The notes under the pieces: model-generated
Database searches by the model: none
What the model was told of the DNA's origin: nothing
Seen by the model: the letters and a program-made list of their open reading frames with translations, nothing else
From: Achromobacter piechaudii NBRC 102461
GTDB taxonomy: Bacteria; Pseudomonadota; Gammaproteobacteria; Burkholderiales; Burkholderiaceae_B
Length of the DNA stretch: 64,000 nucleotides
NCBI RefSeq assembly: GCF_001571245.1
Contig: NZ_BCTK01000006.1
Coordinates: 620,001-684,000, forward strand
Reading direction: 5' to 3'
Made by a program: the position numbers and the translations under genes
Shown: positions 25,090 to 34,609 of the stretch, piece by piece
How the letters are laid out: each line of letters opens with the position of its first letter
Numbering within the stretch: the first letter of the stretch is position 1

Positions 25090-26445
25090 ATGTTGCTGGA
25101 CACGATCGCCGCGTATGGCGCGCGGGACACGCTGGCCAGGTTGCCGGACGAGGTCATCCATCACGCCAAGCGCGCGTTTCTGGATTGGCTGTCCGCGCTA
25201 TATCCCGGCACGCGCACCGCGCCTTGCCTGCAACTGCTGGGCGCGCATGGCGCCGAGTTGGGATCGGGCGCGTCCAGTCTGCCCGGCTGCGCCACCACCG
25301 CCTTCGCGGCCACGGCGGCGTGGATCAACGGCAGCGTGTCGCATGCCGTGGAATTCGATGACATCTTCCGCGATGCGATCTATCACCCCGGCTGCCCGAC
25401 CATCGCCGCCGCGCTGGCGCTGGCCGAGGAGGGCGACGCCAGCGGCCAGGCGTTGTTGAACGCCATCGTGGTGGGCTACGAGATATCGACCCGCATCGGG
25501 GCCGCCGTGCAACCCTCCCATTACCGCTACTTCCATACCACCGGCACCGTGGGCTGCTTCGGCAGCGCGGCCGCAGCAGCGGCCTTGTGCGCTCCAGGCG
25601 ACGCGCAGGTGATGCTGCACGCGCTGGCCACGGCTGGCACCTTGGCCAGCGGCTTGCAGCAAGCGTTCCGGTCCGACGCGATGAGCAAGGCGCTGCACGC
25701 CGGCCATGCCGCCGAGGTAGGGGTGCGTGCCGGGCAAGGCGCGGCGCACGGCATCACCGGCGTGTCCGACATCCTGGAAGGCAAGGTCGGCTTCGGCGCG
25801 GCCTTGGCGCAAGATCCCGACTGGTCCGTGGCCGTCGACGGCCTGGGCCAGCGCTACAACATCCTGTCGATCACACAGAAGAACCACGGCTGCTGCGGCC
25901 ACACCTTCGCCGCCATCGACGCCGCGCTGGCGTTGCGCCAGCAAGGGCTGCGCGCGGACGAGGTGGCGGCGATGCGCGTGGACGCCTATCAGACGGCCCT
26001 GGACGTCACGGGAAATTTTTCACCCGACACCGCCTTCGAAGCCAAGTTCAGCCTGCCTTACGTGGTGGCGCACGCGCTCGTCCATGGTTCGGTGCGGCAG
26101 GACGCCTTCAGTCCGGACCGCTTGCATGACCCGCGAGTACGCCAGCTGATGCAACGGCTGGAGTTGCGGGCAGATCCTGTGTTCACGGCGGGCTTTCCCA
26201 CCATGCGCGCCGCCCGCCTGTCGGTCACGACCAGTGACGGGCAGGTGCTTGAACATCATTCCCCGTACCGCAAGGGCGACCCGGAGTCGCCGCTGTCGGA
26301 TGCGGACCTTGCCGACAAGTTCGATGAGCTGGCCGGTCCGGTGCTGGGCCGCGAACGCGCCCGCGCACTGCGCGAGGACGTCTGGCGCCTGGACACCATG
26401 CCGGTGCGCGCGCTGCGCCTGGCCGCCGACATGCCCCGTCTGTGA
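25090..26445 (+). CDS. MmgE/PrpD-family protein
   Basis: 451-residue member of the family that includes 2-methylcitrate dehydratase PrpD and cis-aconitate decarboxylase. The all-helical domain with WINGSVSHAVEFDD and YHPGCPTIAAALAL (about 75-110) and the GITQKNHGCCGHTFAAIDAAL-like turn (about 260-280) are typical; the lid domain covers about 270-410. It handles a tricarboxylic or related unsaturated acid without an iron-sulfur cluster. Good AGGAG upstream. Its stop overlaps or abuts the acyl-CoA synthetase start, so the acid product or substrate may be activated to a CoA ester next. Confidence 0.9.
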   Translation: MLLDTIAAYGARDTLARLPDEVIHHAKRAFLDWLSALYPGTRTAPCLQLLGAHGAELGSGASSLPGCATTAFAATAAWINGSVSHAVEFDDIFRDAIYHPGCPTIAAALALAEEGDASGQALLNAIVVGYEISTRIGAAVQPSHYRYFHTTGTVGCFGSAAAAAALCAPGDAQVMLHALATAGTLASGLQQAFRSDAMSKALHAGHAAEVGVRAGQGAAHGITGVSDILEGKVGFGAALAQDPDWSVAVDGLGQRYNILSITQKNHGCCGHTFAAIDAALALRQQGLRADEVAAMRVDAYQTALDVTGNFSPDTAFEAKFSLPYVVAHALVHGSVRQDAFSPDRLHDPRVRQLMQRLELRADPVFTAGFPTMRAARLSVTTSDGQVLEHHSPYRKGDPESPLSDADLADKFDELAGPVLGRERARALREDVWRLDTMPVRALRLAADMPRL

Positions 26446-26453
26446 TCCCCCCA

Positions 26454-28586
26454 ATGCCTTTTGAACCCATGACATCTGCCGCACCTATGTCCGCTTCTTC
26501 TTCCTCCTCTTCCTTCGCCGAGGCGTTGCTGTCCCCCCGCGCAGTCGCCCTGGTGGGCGCCTCTGGAGATGCGCGCAAGAACACCGCGCGCCCGTTGCGC
26601 TTCATGCGCAAGCATGGCTATAGCGGGGCGCTTTACCCCATCAACCCGGCGCGCGCCGAGATCCTTGGTGAACGCGCCTATCCGTCGCTGTTGGACCTGC
26701 CCGGACCGGTCGACCACGTTTTCGTGATGATTCCCGGTAGTGAAGTGGAGGCGGTGTTGCCCGCCTGCGCCGAAGCCGGCGCGAAGGTCGTGACGGTCTA
26801 TTCCGATGGATTCGGTGAAACCGGTCCTGAAGGCCAGGCGCGCCAGGCCGCATTGGTGGCGCAGGCGCGCGGGCTGGGCCTGCGCCTGTTGGGGCCCAAC
26901 AGCATCGGCCTGGCCGACCTGCATACCGGCGGCATCCTGTCCGTGAACGCCGCGTTCGAGGCGGACACGCTGATATCCGGCGACATCAGCATGGTGTCGC
27001 AGAGCGGCTCGATGATGGGGTCGTTGTTGTCGCGCGCGGCGGCGCGCGGCTTCGGTTTTGCGAAGTCGGTGTCGGTGGGCAACGAAAGCGATATTTCCGT
27101 GGGCGAAGTGGTGGATGCACTGGTCGACGACCCGCACACCAAAGTCATCCTGCTGTTCTTGGAAACGTTGCGCGATGCGCCGACGCTGGCGCGGGCGCTG
27201 TCGCGTGCGCGCGTCCAGGGCAAGCCGGTGGTGGCCTACAAGCTGGGCCGCTCCGAGCAAGGCGACGCGCTGGCGCAGTCGCATACGGGCGCCATGGCCG
27301 GCAACGACGCGGCGGTCGATGCCTTCCTGACGGCGCATGGCGTCATGCGGGTGCGGCATCTGGAGACCTTGTTCGAGATTGCGCCGCTGGCTTCGCGTTA
27401 TTGCCGCCCGCTGCGTGTCGGCGCCGCCGAGCCGGATGGCGCCGTTGCCCGGGTGGCCGTGATCACCACTACCGGTGGCGGCGCGGCCACCGTGGTAGAC
27501 AACCTGGGGCTGCACGGCCTGGCCGCCGTGGCTCCGCCTACAGATTTCGTCCGGATGATCGCGCAATCGGGGCTGGTGATCCGCGAGACCCCCGTCATCG
27601 ACCTGACGCTGGCGGCCAGCAGCGCGCAATACAAACTCCTGCTTGAACATCTGCTGCGCGCCGATTGGTGCGATGCCGTCTTGAGCGTTGTGGGTTCGTC
27701 GGCGCAGTTCCATCCCGACCTCGCGGTCAAGCCGCTGCTGGAGGCCGACAAGCCGCAGGGCAAGCCGCTTGCGGTCTTCCTAGCACCCGAGAGCCCGGAA
27801 TCGCTGGCCTTGCTGCGTGCGGGCGGAATCGCCGCCTTTCGCACGCCGGAGGCCTGCGCCGACGCGCTGTCCGTTTTCTTTGCCGGCGCGGGTCAGCCAC
27901 CGGAAACGGGTGCATCCGTGGCGTGGCCTGCCGGCCTGCCGCAACACGGCATGCTCAGTGAATATGAGTCCGGGACGTTGTTTCGCAGCCTGGGCGTACC
28001 GGTGGCGGCCGGTCAGTTGCTGGCGCCTGACGCACTGCATCACACCGTGCCGTATCCGCTGGTCGCCAAGGTCTGCTCGCCGGATCTGGCCCACAAGACC
28101 GAGCTGGGCGCGGTCCGTGTCGGCGTCGCGGACGAGCAAGCGCTGAAGATCGCATCCTTGCAGATGCTGGAGGCTGTGCGCCGCCACGCCCCGACCGCGC
28201 GCATCGACGGCATTCTGGTCCAGCCCATGGAAAGCCGATTGATTGAATTGATCCTGGGCTATCGCCACGATCCGCTGGTCGGCGCCACCGTGCTGCTGGG
28301 CGCAGGCGGTATCACCGCCGAGCTGTCGCCGGACTTCGCACTGAGGCTGGCGCCGGTGTCCGTGGAGCAAGCTCACGAAATGATTCTGGAAGTGCGGCAG
28401 ACCCGGTTGATCCGGGGCTTTCGCGGCTTGCCCGAAGGCGATTGCGATGGCCTGGCCCGCGCCATCGCCGCGTTTTCCACGCTGGCCTGCCTGGAGAGCG
28501 TGCGGGTCGAGGAAGCCGAGATCAACCCATTGTTCGTCCGCGCCGATGGCGTGGTCGCCGTCGATGGCCTGGTTCGCCTGGCCTGA
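26454..28586 (+). CDS. ADP-forming acyl-CoA synthetase (acetate-CoA ligase, fused alpha-beta type)
   Basis: About 710-residue single-chain NDP-forming acyl-CoA synthetase. In order: CoA-binding Rossmann domain (about 15-140, VALVGASGDARKN), two succinyl-CoA-ligase-like domains with LAQSHTGAMAGND containing the phospho-relay His, and a C-terminal ATP-grasp domain from about 490 (YPLVAKVCSPDLAHKTELGAVRVGV, EAEINPLFV). It makes an acyl-CoA from acid, CoA and ATP with ADP and phosphate as products. The start is uncertain: a GTG at 26442 overlaps the previous stop, and ATGs occur at 26454, 26469 and 26487 with no clear ribosome site. Probably feeds the acyl-CoA dehydrogenase next door. Confidence 0.9.
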   Translation: MPFEPMTSAAPMSASSSSSSFAEALLSPRAVALVGASGDARKNTARPLRFMRKHGYSGALYPINPARAEILGERAYPSLLDLPGPVDHVFVMIPGSEVEAVLPACAEAGAKVVTVYSDGFGETGPEGQARQAALVAQARGLGLRLLGPNSIGLADLHTGGILSVNAAFEADTLISGDISMVSQSGSMMGSLLSRAAARGFGFAKSVSVGNESDISVGEVVDALVDDPHTKVILLFLETLRDAPTLARALSRARVQGKPVVAYKLGRSEQGDALAQSHTGAMAGNDAAVDAFLTAHGVMRVRHLETLFEIAPLASRYCRPLRVGAAEPDGAVARVAVITTTGGGAATVVDNLGLHGLAAVAPPTDFVRMIAQSGLVIRETPVIDLTLAASSAQYKLLLEHLLRADWCDAVLSVVGSSAQFHPDLAVKPLLEADKPQGKPLAVFLAPESPESLALLRAGGIAAFRTPEACADALSVFFAGAGQPPETGASVAWPAGLPQHGMLSEYESGTLFRSLGVPVAAGQLLAPDALHHTVPYPLVAKVCSPDLAHKTELGAVRVGVADEQALKIASLQMLEAVRRHAPTARIDGILVQPMESRLIELILGYRHDPLVGATVLLGAGGITAELSPDFALRLAPVSVEQAHEMILEVRQTRLIRGFRGLPEGDCDGLARAIAAFSTLACLESVRVEEAEINPLFVRADGVVAVDGLVRLA

Positions 28587-28626
28587 CCCCACCCTGATTT
28601 TTACTTTTGCAACGGGAACACCTTAG

Positions 28627-29778
28627 ATGGACTTCACACTGACTCCGGAACAACAGGATTTTCAAACCGCCGTGCGCCGTTTCGCCGAGCGCGAACTGCG
28701 CGACGGCGCCGTCGAGCGCGCTCATTCCGATGACTACCCCTGGGACATCGCCCGCAAGATGGCGGGGCAGGGCTTGCTGGGCATCACCGTGGCAGAACAG
28801 GACGGGGGCGTCGGCGGTTCGCTGATGGACGCCGTCATCGCCATCGAGACCGTGGCATCTGTCTGCCCCCGCAGCGCTGACGTGGTGCAGGCGGGCAACT
28901 TCGGCGCCATCCGCGTGCTGGCCGAATACGGCAGCGCGCTGCAAAAGCAAAAGTACCTGACCGCGTTGCTGGCAGGCGAGGGCCTGATTTCGGTTGGCAT
29001 GACCGAGCCCGATGCCGGCTCGGCCGTGACCGAACTGAAAACCAGCGCCACGCGTTCCGATGGCGGCTGGCGCATCAACGGCACCAAGATCTTCACCACC
29101 CATGGTCCGCACGCCAGTGTCATCCTGACCTATGTGCGCTTCGGGCCGGGAACGGGAGGGATCGGGTCCGTGCTGATCGACACCAAGGCCGACGGCGTGA
29201 AACTGGGCAAGCGCTCTGCGTTCATGTCGGGCGAGGAATGGGTCGAGATCTTCTTCGACAACGTGTTCGTGGCGGACGACATGGTGGTGCTTGGCGAAGG
29301 AGGCTTCAAGAAGCAGATTGCCGGCTTCAATGTCGAACGCATCGGCAACACGGCGCGCTCGCTTGCGCTGGGCCGCTATGCCTACGAGGAAGCGCGCAAT
29401 TGGGCGATGCAGCGCAAGCAGTTTGGCCGCCTGTTGTGTGAGTTTCAGGGCTTGCAGTGGAAATTCGCGGATATGCGGATCAAGCTGGATGCCGCGCAAT
29501 TGCTGCTGTACCGGGCAGCCATCGGCGCGGACACTGGATTCCCGTCGGCCACCGATACGGCGATTGCCAAGGCCTATTGCAATCAGGTGGGCTTCGATGT
29601 GGCCAATGACGCCTTGCAGGTGCTGGGCGGCCTGGGCTACAGCCGGGAATCGCTAGTGGAGTATTGCGTGCGACGTTGCCGCGGATGGATGATCGCCGGC
29701 GGTTCCATCGAAATCCTGAAGAACCGCATTGCCGAAGGCATCTTCGAACGCAGCTTTTCGCAGCGACCCCCGCGCTAG
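28627..29778 (+). CDS. acyl-CoA dehydrogenase with relocated catalytic base
   Basis: 383-residue FAD-dependent acyl-CoA dehydrogenase. N-terminal helical domain 1-115, beta domain with VGMTEPDAGSAVTEL and INGTKIFTTHGPH, and C-terminal helical domain 230-383 (RKQFGR, LQVLGGLGYSRE). The usual C-terminal catalytic Glu of the YEGT motif is Gly358 (MIAGGSIEI), while Glu237 (NVERIG) occupies the position of Glu254 in isovaleryl-CoA dehydrogenase. Residue spacing to QFG supports the alignment, so activity is expected with an IVD-like base. Third gene of the MmgE/PrpD operon. Substrate possibly branched. Confidence 0.92.
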   Translation: MDFTLTPEQQDFQTAVRRFAERELRDGAVERAHSDDYPWDIARKMAGQGLLGITVAEQDGGVGGSLMDAVIAIETVASVCPRSADVVQAGNFGAIRVLAEYGSALQKQKYLTALLAGEGLISVGMTEPDAGSAVTELKTSATRSDGGWRINGTKIFTTHGPHASVILTYVRFGPGTGGIGSVLIDTKADGVKLGKRSAFMSGEEWVEIFFDNVFVADDMVVLGEGGFKKQIAGFNVERIGNTARSLALGRYAYEEARNWAMQRKQFGRLLCEFQGLQWKFADMRIKLDAAQLLLYRAAIGADTGFPSATDTAIAKAYCNQVGFDVANDALQVLGGLGYSRESLVEYCVRRCRGWMIAGGSIEILKNRIAEGIFERSFSQRPPR

Positions 29779-29788
29779 GCATCTTGTT

Positions 29789-29810
29789 ACGGGGGGCGGG
29801 AAGCCCCCGT
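29789..29810. terminator. GC hairpin between convergent genes (candidate terminator)
   Basis: ACGGGGG and CCCCCGT form a short stem in the 47-base gap between the acyl-CoA dehydrogenase and the opposing VOC gene. No T-run follows on either strand, so it is only a candidate bidirectional terminator. Confidence 0.4.
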
Positions 29811-29825
29811 GCCCGCGCACTCCGA

Positions 29826-30212
29826 TCAAACGGGCCGGTGATACACCGCCTCGACGTTGTAGCCATCGGGGTCCAGGATGAAGGCGCCGTAATAGTGCGG
29901 GTGATATTGCGGGCGCAGTCCCGGCGCACCGTTATCACGGCCCCCCGCTGCCAGCGCCGCCTGATGAAAGGCGTCGACCTCGGCGCGGCTGCGGGCGCGA
30001 AATGCCACGTGCACGCGCGGGGTGCTGGGCGTGCCCTGGTGAATCCAGAATTCACCGCCGGGGTCGCCGGCCTCGTCCAGCTGACCGACCCCGAACCCCA
30101 TGCCGCTGGGCAGCGCCTTGCGCGGCACGTAGCCGACCGCCGCAAGCGCACTCAGATAGAAGGCCCGGCTGCGTTCGAAGTCGCTTACGTGAATCTCGAT
30201 ATGGTCCAACAT
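29826..30212 (-). CDS. VOC-superfamily (glyoxalase/bleomycin-resistance-like) protein
   Basis: 128-residue VOC protein started at the ATG 30212-30210, with GGAG upstream and the classical MLDHIEIHVSDFERSRAFY opening. Two beta-alpha-beta-beta-beta repeats are visible; His4 or His8, the mid-repeat His of RVHVAF and the Glu of YNVEAVYH are potential metal ligands. Members may be lyases, isomerases or dioxygenases, or simple binding proteins. It stands alone, divergent from the histidinol-dehydrogenase-like operon. Function not assigned. Confidence 0.85.
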   Translation of the reverse strand: MLDHIEIHVSDFERSRAFYLSALAAVGYVPRKALPSGMGFGVGQLDEAGDPGGEFWIHQGTPSTPRVHVAFRARSRAEVDAFHQAALAAGGRDNGAPGLRPQYHPHYYGAFILDPDGYNVEAVYHRPV

Positions 30213-30356
30213 GCCCGCTCCTTCTGAAGTCGGCCCCGGTGGGGCGGAAGTTTCAGCATAGGCCCGCGGGCAGGGCAGGGCCGCTTCGATTTGCAACGCG
30301 ATTTGGCACTCGCCGACTGGATAGTCCGCATCCTTCCTCCAAGGGTTTCTCCCTAT

Positions 30357-30372
30357 TTGCATACGTATGCAA
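30357..30372. promoter_or_regulatory. perfect 16-bp palindrome, probable LacI-family operator
   Basis: TTGCATACGTATGCAA is a full palindrome with a central CG step, the form typical of LacI/GalR-family operators. It lies 58 bases upstream of the histidinol-dehydrogenase-like start, in the divergent gap with the VOC gene. A LacI-type regulator is encoded as third gene of that operon. Autorepression with inducer release is the simplest model. Confidence 0.65.
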
Positions 30373-30429
30373 GGCTTCGACAGTGTCCTCGCTTTGTTGA
30401 ACCCTTAACGCTTGCAGGACCCAGAAACC

Positions 30430-31749
30430 ATGATCCGTTATCTGAAGCGCGGCCGAACCGCCGCCGTCAAGACCGACGACGACGCCAAGGTGCGCGCCAC
30501 CGTCGAAGACATCATCCGTGACATTGAAAGCCGTGGCGACGAGGCGGTGCGCGATTACAGCCGCAAGTTCGACAATTGGGATCCGGCTGACTTCCGTCTG
30601 TCGCGCGCCCAGATCGAGGCAGCTCGCAAGCAGTTGTCGGCGCGCGAGATCGAAGACATCGCATTCGCCCAGAGCCAGGTGCGCAACTTTGCGCAGATCC
30701 AGCGCGATTCAATGCGCGACGTGGAAGTGGAAACCTATCCCGGCGTGGTGCTGGGCCACAAGCACGTGCCGATGAACGCCGTGGGCTGCTACATCCCGGG
30801 CGGCAAATATCCCCTGCTGGCCTCCGCTCACATGAGCGTGCTGACCGCCAAGGTGGCCGGCGTCAAACGCATTGTGTCCACGGCTCCGCCCTACCAGGGC
30901 AAGCCGCATCCGGCCATCGTGACCGCGATGGACATGGCGGGCGCGGACGAAATTCTGGTGCTGGGCGGCGTGCAGGCCGTCGTCGCGATGGCGGTGGGCA
31001 CGCCCAGCGTCGCGCCTGTCGACATGCTGGTGGGGCCGGGCAATATGTTCGTGGCCGAGGCCAAGCGGCAGTTGTACGGCCGCGTGGGAATCGACCTGTT
31101 CGCCGGACCCACCGAGACCCTGGTGATTGCCGATGACAGCGTGGACGGCGAACTGTGCGCTGTCGATCTGCTGGGCCAGGCCGAGCACGGCCCGACGTCG
31201 CCTGCGGTGCTGCTGACCAATAGCGAACAATTGGCGCGCGACACGATGTCCGAGGTGGAACGTCAACTGGCGATCCTGCCCACGGCCGGTATCGCGGCCC
31301 AGGCCTGGGCAGATTGCGGCGAAGTCATCGTTTGCGACAGCTACGAGGAAATGCTTCAGGTGGCCGACGACCTGGCCTTCGAGCATGTGCAGGTCATGAC
31401 GCGCGATCCGGACTATTTCCTGAACAAGATGACCAACTACGGCGCGCTGTTCCTGGGCCCGCGCACCAACGTCAGTTTTGGCGACAAGGTGATCGGCACC
31501 AACCACACGCTGCCGACCAATCGCAACGCCCGCTATACGGGCGGACTGTGGGTGGGCAAGTTCCTCAAGACCTGCACCTATCAGCGCGTGCTGACCGACC
31601 AGGCCAGCGCGGCCATGGGCGAATATTGTTCCCGCCTGTGCCATATGGAAAATTTCGCCGGCCACGGCGAACAGGCCAACATTCGCGTGCGCCGCTATGG
31701 CAACCGCCCGGACCTGCCCTGGTATCAGCCCGTCGAGGCGCAAGCATGA
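30430..31749 (+). CDS. histidinol dehydrogenase-family enzyme (HpsN-like sulfopropanediol dehydrogenase candidate)
   Basis: 439-residue HisD-family NAD-dependent four-electron alcohol dehydrogenase. All zinc and catalytic residues of HisD are present: Gln250 and His253 (GQAEHG), Glu318-His319 (FEHVQV), Asp352 ([10 protein letters not shown]) and His412 (GHGEQAN). No histidine-biosynthesis genes surround it. Instead it precedes an SDR, a LacI regulator, a Bug gene and an aldolase, so it is a catabolic paralogue. HpsN, which oxidises (R)-2,3-dihydroxypropanesulfonate to sulfolactate, is the best-known such paralogue, but sugar-acid substrates are equally possible. ATG at 30430 is preferred over a TTG at 30412. 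Confidence 0.85.
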   Translation: MIRYLKRGRTAAVKTDDDAKVRATVEDIIRDIESRGDEAVRDYSRKFDNWDPADFRLSRAQIEAARKQLSAREIEDIAFAQSQVRNFAQIQRDSMRDVEVETYPGVVLGHKHVPMNAVGCYIPGGKYPLLASAHMSVLTAKVAGVKRIVSTAPPYQGKPHPAIVTAMDMAGADEILVLGGVQAVVAMAVGTPSVAPVDMLVGPGNMFVAEAKRQLYGRVGIDLFAGPTETLVIADDSVDGELCAVDLLGQAEHGPTSPAVLLTNSEQLARDTMSEVERQLAILPTAGIAAQAWADCGEVIVCDSYEEMLQVADDLAFEHVQVMTRDPDYFLNKMTNYGALFLGPRTNVSFGDKVIGTNHTLPTNRNARYTGGLWVGKFLKTCTYQRVLTDQASAAMGEYCSRLCHMENFAGHGEQANIRVRRYGNRPDLPWYQPVEAQA

Positions 31750-32513
31750 TTGCGCTGCCCCAAGGACCGGACTTCCGGCTGGATGGACGGCGCGCCCTGG
31801 TGACAGGCGGCAGCGGCGGCATCGGGCTGGCGGCGGCCGCCGCGCTGGGCCGTGCTGGCGCGCACGTCACGGTGGCAGCGCGGCGCGAAGCCGAGCTGGC
31901 CCAGGTGTGCGAGGCCTTGCAGGCCGAGGGTATCGCTTGCGCGCCGCTGGTGCTGGACGTAACCGACTCCGCCGCGGTGGATCGGGCGGCCACGCGCGGC
32001 GAGCCGTTTGACGTGCTGGTCAACAACGCCGGGATGAACCGTCCCAAGCCGCTCGTCGAGCAATCGGATGAAGATATCGATGCCGTGCTGGACCTGAACG
32101 TGAAGGCAGCTTTCTACACCAGCCGGGCCATCGCGCGCCGGCTGTTGAAGGAAGGCCTGACGGGATCGATTGTCAATGTGTCGTCGCAGATGGGGCACGT
32201 GGGCAGCCCCCGGCGCACGCTGTACTGCGCCAGCAAGCACGCGCTGGAAGGGATGACGCGGGCCTTGGCATGGGAACTGGGCGCGGCGGGAATCCGGGTG
32301 AATACCGTGTGCCCGACCTTCATCGAAACGCCCATGACCGCCGGCATGCTGGAGCAGCCCGGGTTTCGCGATTGGGTGTGTGCTCGCAATGCGCTGGGCC
32401 GTGTCGGCCGCCTGGAAGAGGTCATGGGCGCCATCGTGTTCCTGGCCAGCGATGCATCCAGCCTGATGACCGGCAGCGCGTTGATGCTGGACGCGGGATG
32501 GACGGCGGCATGA
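31746..32513 (+). CDS. short-chain dehydrogenase/reductase (SDR)
   Basis: 255-residue classical SDR; the ATG at 31746 overlaps the preceding stop (ATGA), and upstream open frame is shadow. Cofactor motif [23 protein letters not shown] after beta-2 suggests [13 protein letters not shown]; Ser in [10 protein letters not shown]; Tyr/Lys in [10 protein letters not shown]; closing [12 protein letters not shown]. It likely performs the first oxidation or an epimerisation before the HisD-like enzyme. In sulfopropanediol pathways, SDR-type partners interconvert DHPS enantiomers, which would fit, but specificity cannot be read here. Confidence 0.92.
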   Translation: MIALPQGPDFRLDGRRALVTGGSGGIGLAAAAALGRAGAHVTVAARREAELAQVCEALQAEGIACAPLVLDVTDSAAVDRAATRGEPFDVLVNNAGMNRPKPLVEQSDEDIDAVLDLNVKAAFYTSRAIARRLLKEGLTGSIVNVSSQMGHVGSPRRTLYCASKHALEGMTRALAWELGAAGIRVNTVCPTFIETPMTAGMLEQPGFRDWVCARNALGRVGRLEEVMGAIVFLASDASSLMTGSALMLDAGWTAA

Positions 32514-33526
32514 GAACCGCGCCCCGCGCTCAGGACGTGGCCGATCTGGCGCAAGTGTCGCAGTCGGCCGTGAGCCGCACCTTCACCCCGGGCGCCAGCG
32601 TGTCCGAGGAGACGCGGCGCAAAGTGCTGGCGGCCGCGCAGAAGTTGGGCTATCGACCCAACGCGCTGGCCCGCAGTCTGATCACACGCCGCAGCCGCAT
32701 CGTGGCGCTGGTGATGAGCTATCTGGAGAACCAGTTCTATCCGCTGGTGATCGAGCGGCTGTCGCAGAAGCTCCAGAAAGAGGGCTACCACGTGCTGATG
32801 TTCATCGCCGAGGTGGACGAGGCGGCCGATGGGGTGTTGGCGGAAATTCTGCAATATCAGGTGGACGGCATCGTCATGGCATCCGCCATGCTGTCGTCCA
32901 ACGTGGCGCGCAGTTGCGCCGAAGTCGGGGTGCCCGTGGTGCAGTTCAACCGGGTCTCCATCCTGGGCGGGCTGGCGCGCCATGCCAGCAGCTCGGTCAC
33001 GTCCGACAACTACGCGGGCGGCCAGTTGGTGGCGCGCCTGCTGGTGGAGCGCGGGTACCGGCGCTTTGGCTTTCTGGCCGGGCTGGAAGATTCGTCCACC
33101 AGCATCGAACGTGAACGCGGCTACCGCGACGCGTTGCGCGAACTCGGCCACGACGTCGCATGCCGCGAGGTCGGGCACTACAACTTCGATCTGGCGCAGG
33201 CGGCCGTGCGGCGCATGTTTGCCGGCGATCCGCCGGACGCGCTGTTCGCCGGCAACGACCACATGGCCATCGCGGCGCTGGACGTGATGCGCCAGGAACT
33301 CGGCCTGCGTGTGCCGCAGGACGTGGCCGTGGTGGGCTTTGACGATGTGCCGCAGGCCGCCTGGGGCGCGTATCAGCTGACCACGGTGCGCCAGCAGGTT
33401 GAACCCATGGTGGACGCCACGGTGAGCCTGCTGCGCGAACAGATGCAGGCAGAGCTTCGGCCACGCGACATCGTCGTGCCCTGCGGGCTGATTGAACGCG
33501 CCACGGTCCGCGCCGGGCCTCGTTGA
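32510..33526 (+). CDS. LacI/GalR-family transcriptional repressor
   Basis: 338-residue regulator started at the ATG 32510, overlapping the SDR stop (ATGA). The HTH and hinge helix are at about 6-62 (AQDVADLAQVSQSAVSRTFTPGASVSEETRRKVLAAAQKLGYRPNALARSL), the periplasmic-binding-like effector domain from about 65 to 330 with NDHMAIAALDVM and VVGFDDVPQAAW. It lies inside the operon it presumably controls, and the palindrome at 30357-30372 is the expected target. Confidence 0.92.
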   Translation: MRTAPRAQDVADLAQVSQSAVSRTFTPGASVSEETRRKVLAAAQKLGYRPNALARSLITRRSRIVALVMSYLENQFYPLVIERLSQKLQKEGYHVLMFIAEVDEAADGVLAEILQYQVDGIVMASAMLSSNVARSCAEVGVPVVQFNRVSILGGLARHASSSVTSDNYAGGQLVARLLVERGYRRFGFLAGLEDSSTSIERERGYRDALRELGHDVACREVGHYNFDLAQAAVRRMFAGDPPDALFAGNDHMAIAALDVMRQELGLRVPQDVAVVGFDDVPQAAWGAYQLTTVRQQVEPMVDATVSLLREQMQAELRPRDIVVPCGLIERATVRAGPR

Positions 33527-33597
33527 TTTTTCTTGTTAACGGCAATACCAAAAGAAGCGCGCACAGACCGCGCTCATCGACCCCTGGAGACATACGC

Positions 33598-34584
33598 ATG
33601 CGCAGCATTTTCATTCGTACCCTGAGCGCCATCGCGGCGATCGGACTGACCGCAGGCATGGCCCACGCGCAAGGCAGCGCGCCCGCCTGGCCGACCAAGA
33701 ACATCCGGTACATCGTGCCCTTCTCGCCGGGCGGCGTGTCCGACGGCGTAGCGCGGTTGATGGCAGAGCAACTGAGCGCCCGGCTGGGACAGTCGGTCAT
33801 TGTGGAAAACAAGCCGGGTGTGTCCGGCATCGTGGGCACGCAGTTGGTGGCCCGCGCCGAGCCGGACGGCTACACCATAGTGGGCGGCACCATCACTACG
33901 CATGCCGTCAACCCGTTCTTCATCAAGTCGCTGGGCTACGACCCGGTCAAGGACTTCACGCCCGTGGGGTTGGTCGGCATGGTCAGCAACGCGCTGGTGG
34001 TGCGCGCCGACAGCCCCTTCAATACGGTGCAGCAGGTGATCGACGCGGCGCGCGCCGACCCGGACGGGCTGACTTACGGCACCGCCGGCGCAGGCACGTC
34101 GCAGCACCTGTCGGGCCAACTCTTCCAGTCGATCACGGGCACACGCCTGCGCCAGATCATCTACAAGGGCGGCTCGCAATCCATGGTGGACCTGATCGGC
34201 GGGCAGATCGACATGGTGTTTGAAACCGTAGCCGCCGCGCGTCCTATGATCGACTCCAAGCGCGTCAAGGTGCTGGGCGTGACGTCTGCCGCGCCGTTGG
34301 CGGATCTGCCCGGCGTGAAGCCGTTGGCCGAACTGGGCGTGCCCGGATTCGAGATGCAGTCGTGGCAGGGCATCTTTGCACCAGCCGGCACGCCCGCGCC
34401 GATAGTGGATCGCCTTGGCCGCGAGATCGCAGCCATCGTGAAAAGCCCGGACGTGCGCGCCAAGCTGCTGATGCTGGGCGTCGCGCCGGACGGCCGGGGC
34501 TCTGCGGAGTTCTCGACGTTTCAACGCAGTGAAATCGATAAATGGGGCAAGGTGATCAAGGCCGCCGGCATCCAGGCCGATTGA
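33598..34584 (+). CDS. Bug-family tripartite tricarboxylate transporter binding protein
   Basis: 328-residue TctC/Bug protein; the ATG at 33598 follows TGGAGA and opens a clean signal peptide (MRSIFIRTLSAIAAIGLTAGMAHAQ). Motifs WPTKNIRYIVPFSPGGVSDGVARLM, VIVENKPGVSGIVGTQLVARAEPDGYTIV and YKGGSQSMVDLIGGQIDM. It is 71 bases after the LacI gene and 25 before the aldolase, so it belongs to the HisD-like operon and probably binds the hydroxy or sulfonated carboxylate that the operon degrades. Confidence 0.93.
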   Translation: MRSIFIRTLSAIAAIGLTAGMAHAQGSAPAWPTKNIRYIVPFSPGGVSDGVARLMAEQLSARLGQSVIVENKPGVSGIVGTQLVARAEPDGYTIVGGTITTHAVNPFFIKSLGYDPVKDFTPVGLVGMVSNALVVRADSPFNTVQQVIDAARADPDGLTYGTAGAGTSQHLSGQLFQSITGTRLRQIIYKGGSQSMVDLIGGQIDMVFETVAAARPMIDSKRVKVLGVTSAAPLADLPGVKPLAELGVPGFEMQSWQGIFAPAGTPAPIVDRLGREIAAIVKSPDVRAKLLMLGVAPDGRGSAEFSTFQRSEIDKWGKVIKAAGIQAD

Positions 34585-34609
34585 TATTGCCCCTACCCAG
34601 GAGACTTGC

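Noticed and set aside
30430..31749. Biosynthetic histidinol dehydrogenase hisD
   Set aside because: No histidine genes nearby; the operon contains SDR, LacI, Bug and aldolase genes, which indicates catabolism.
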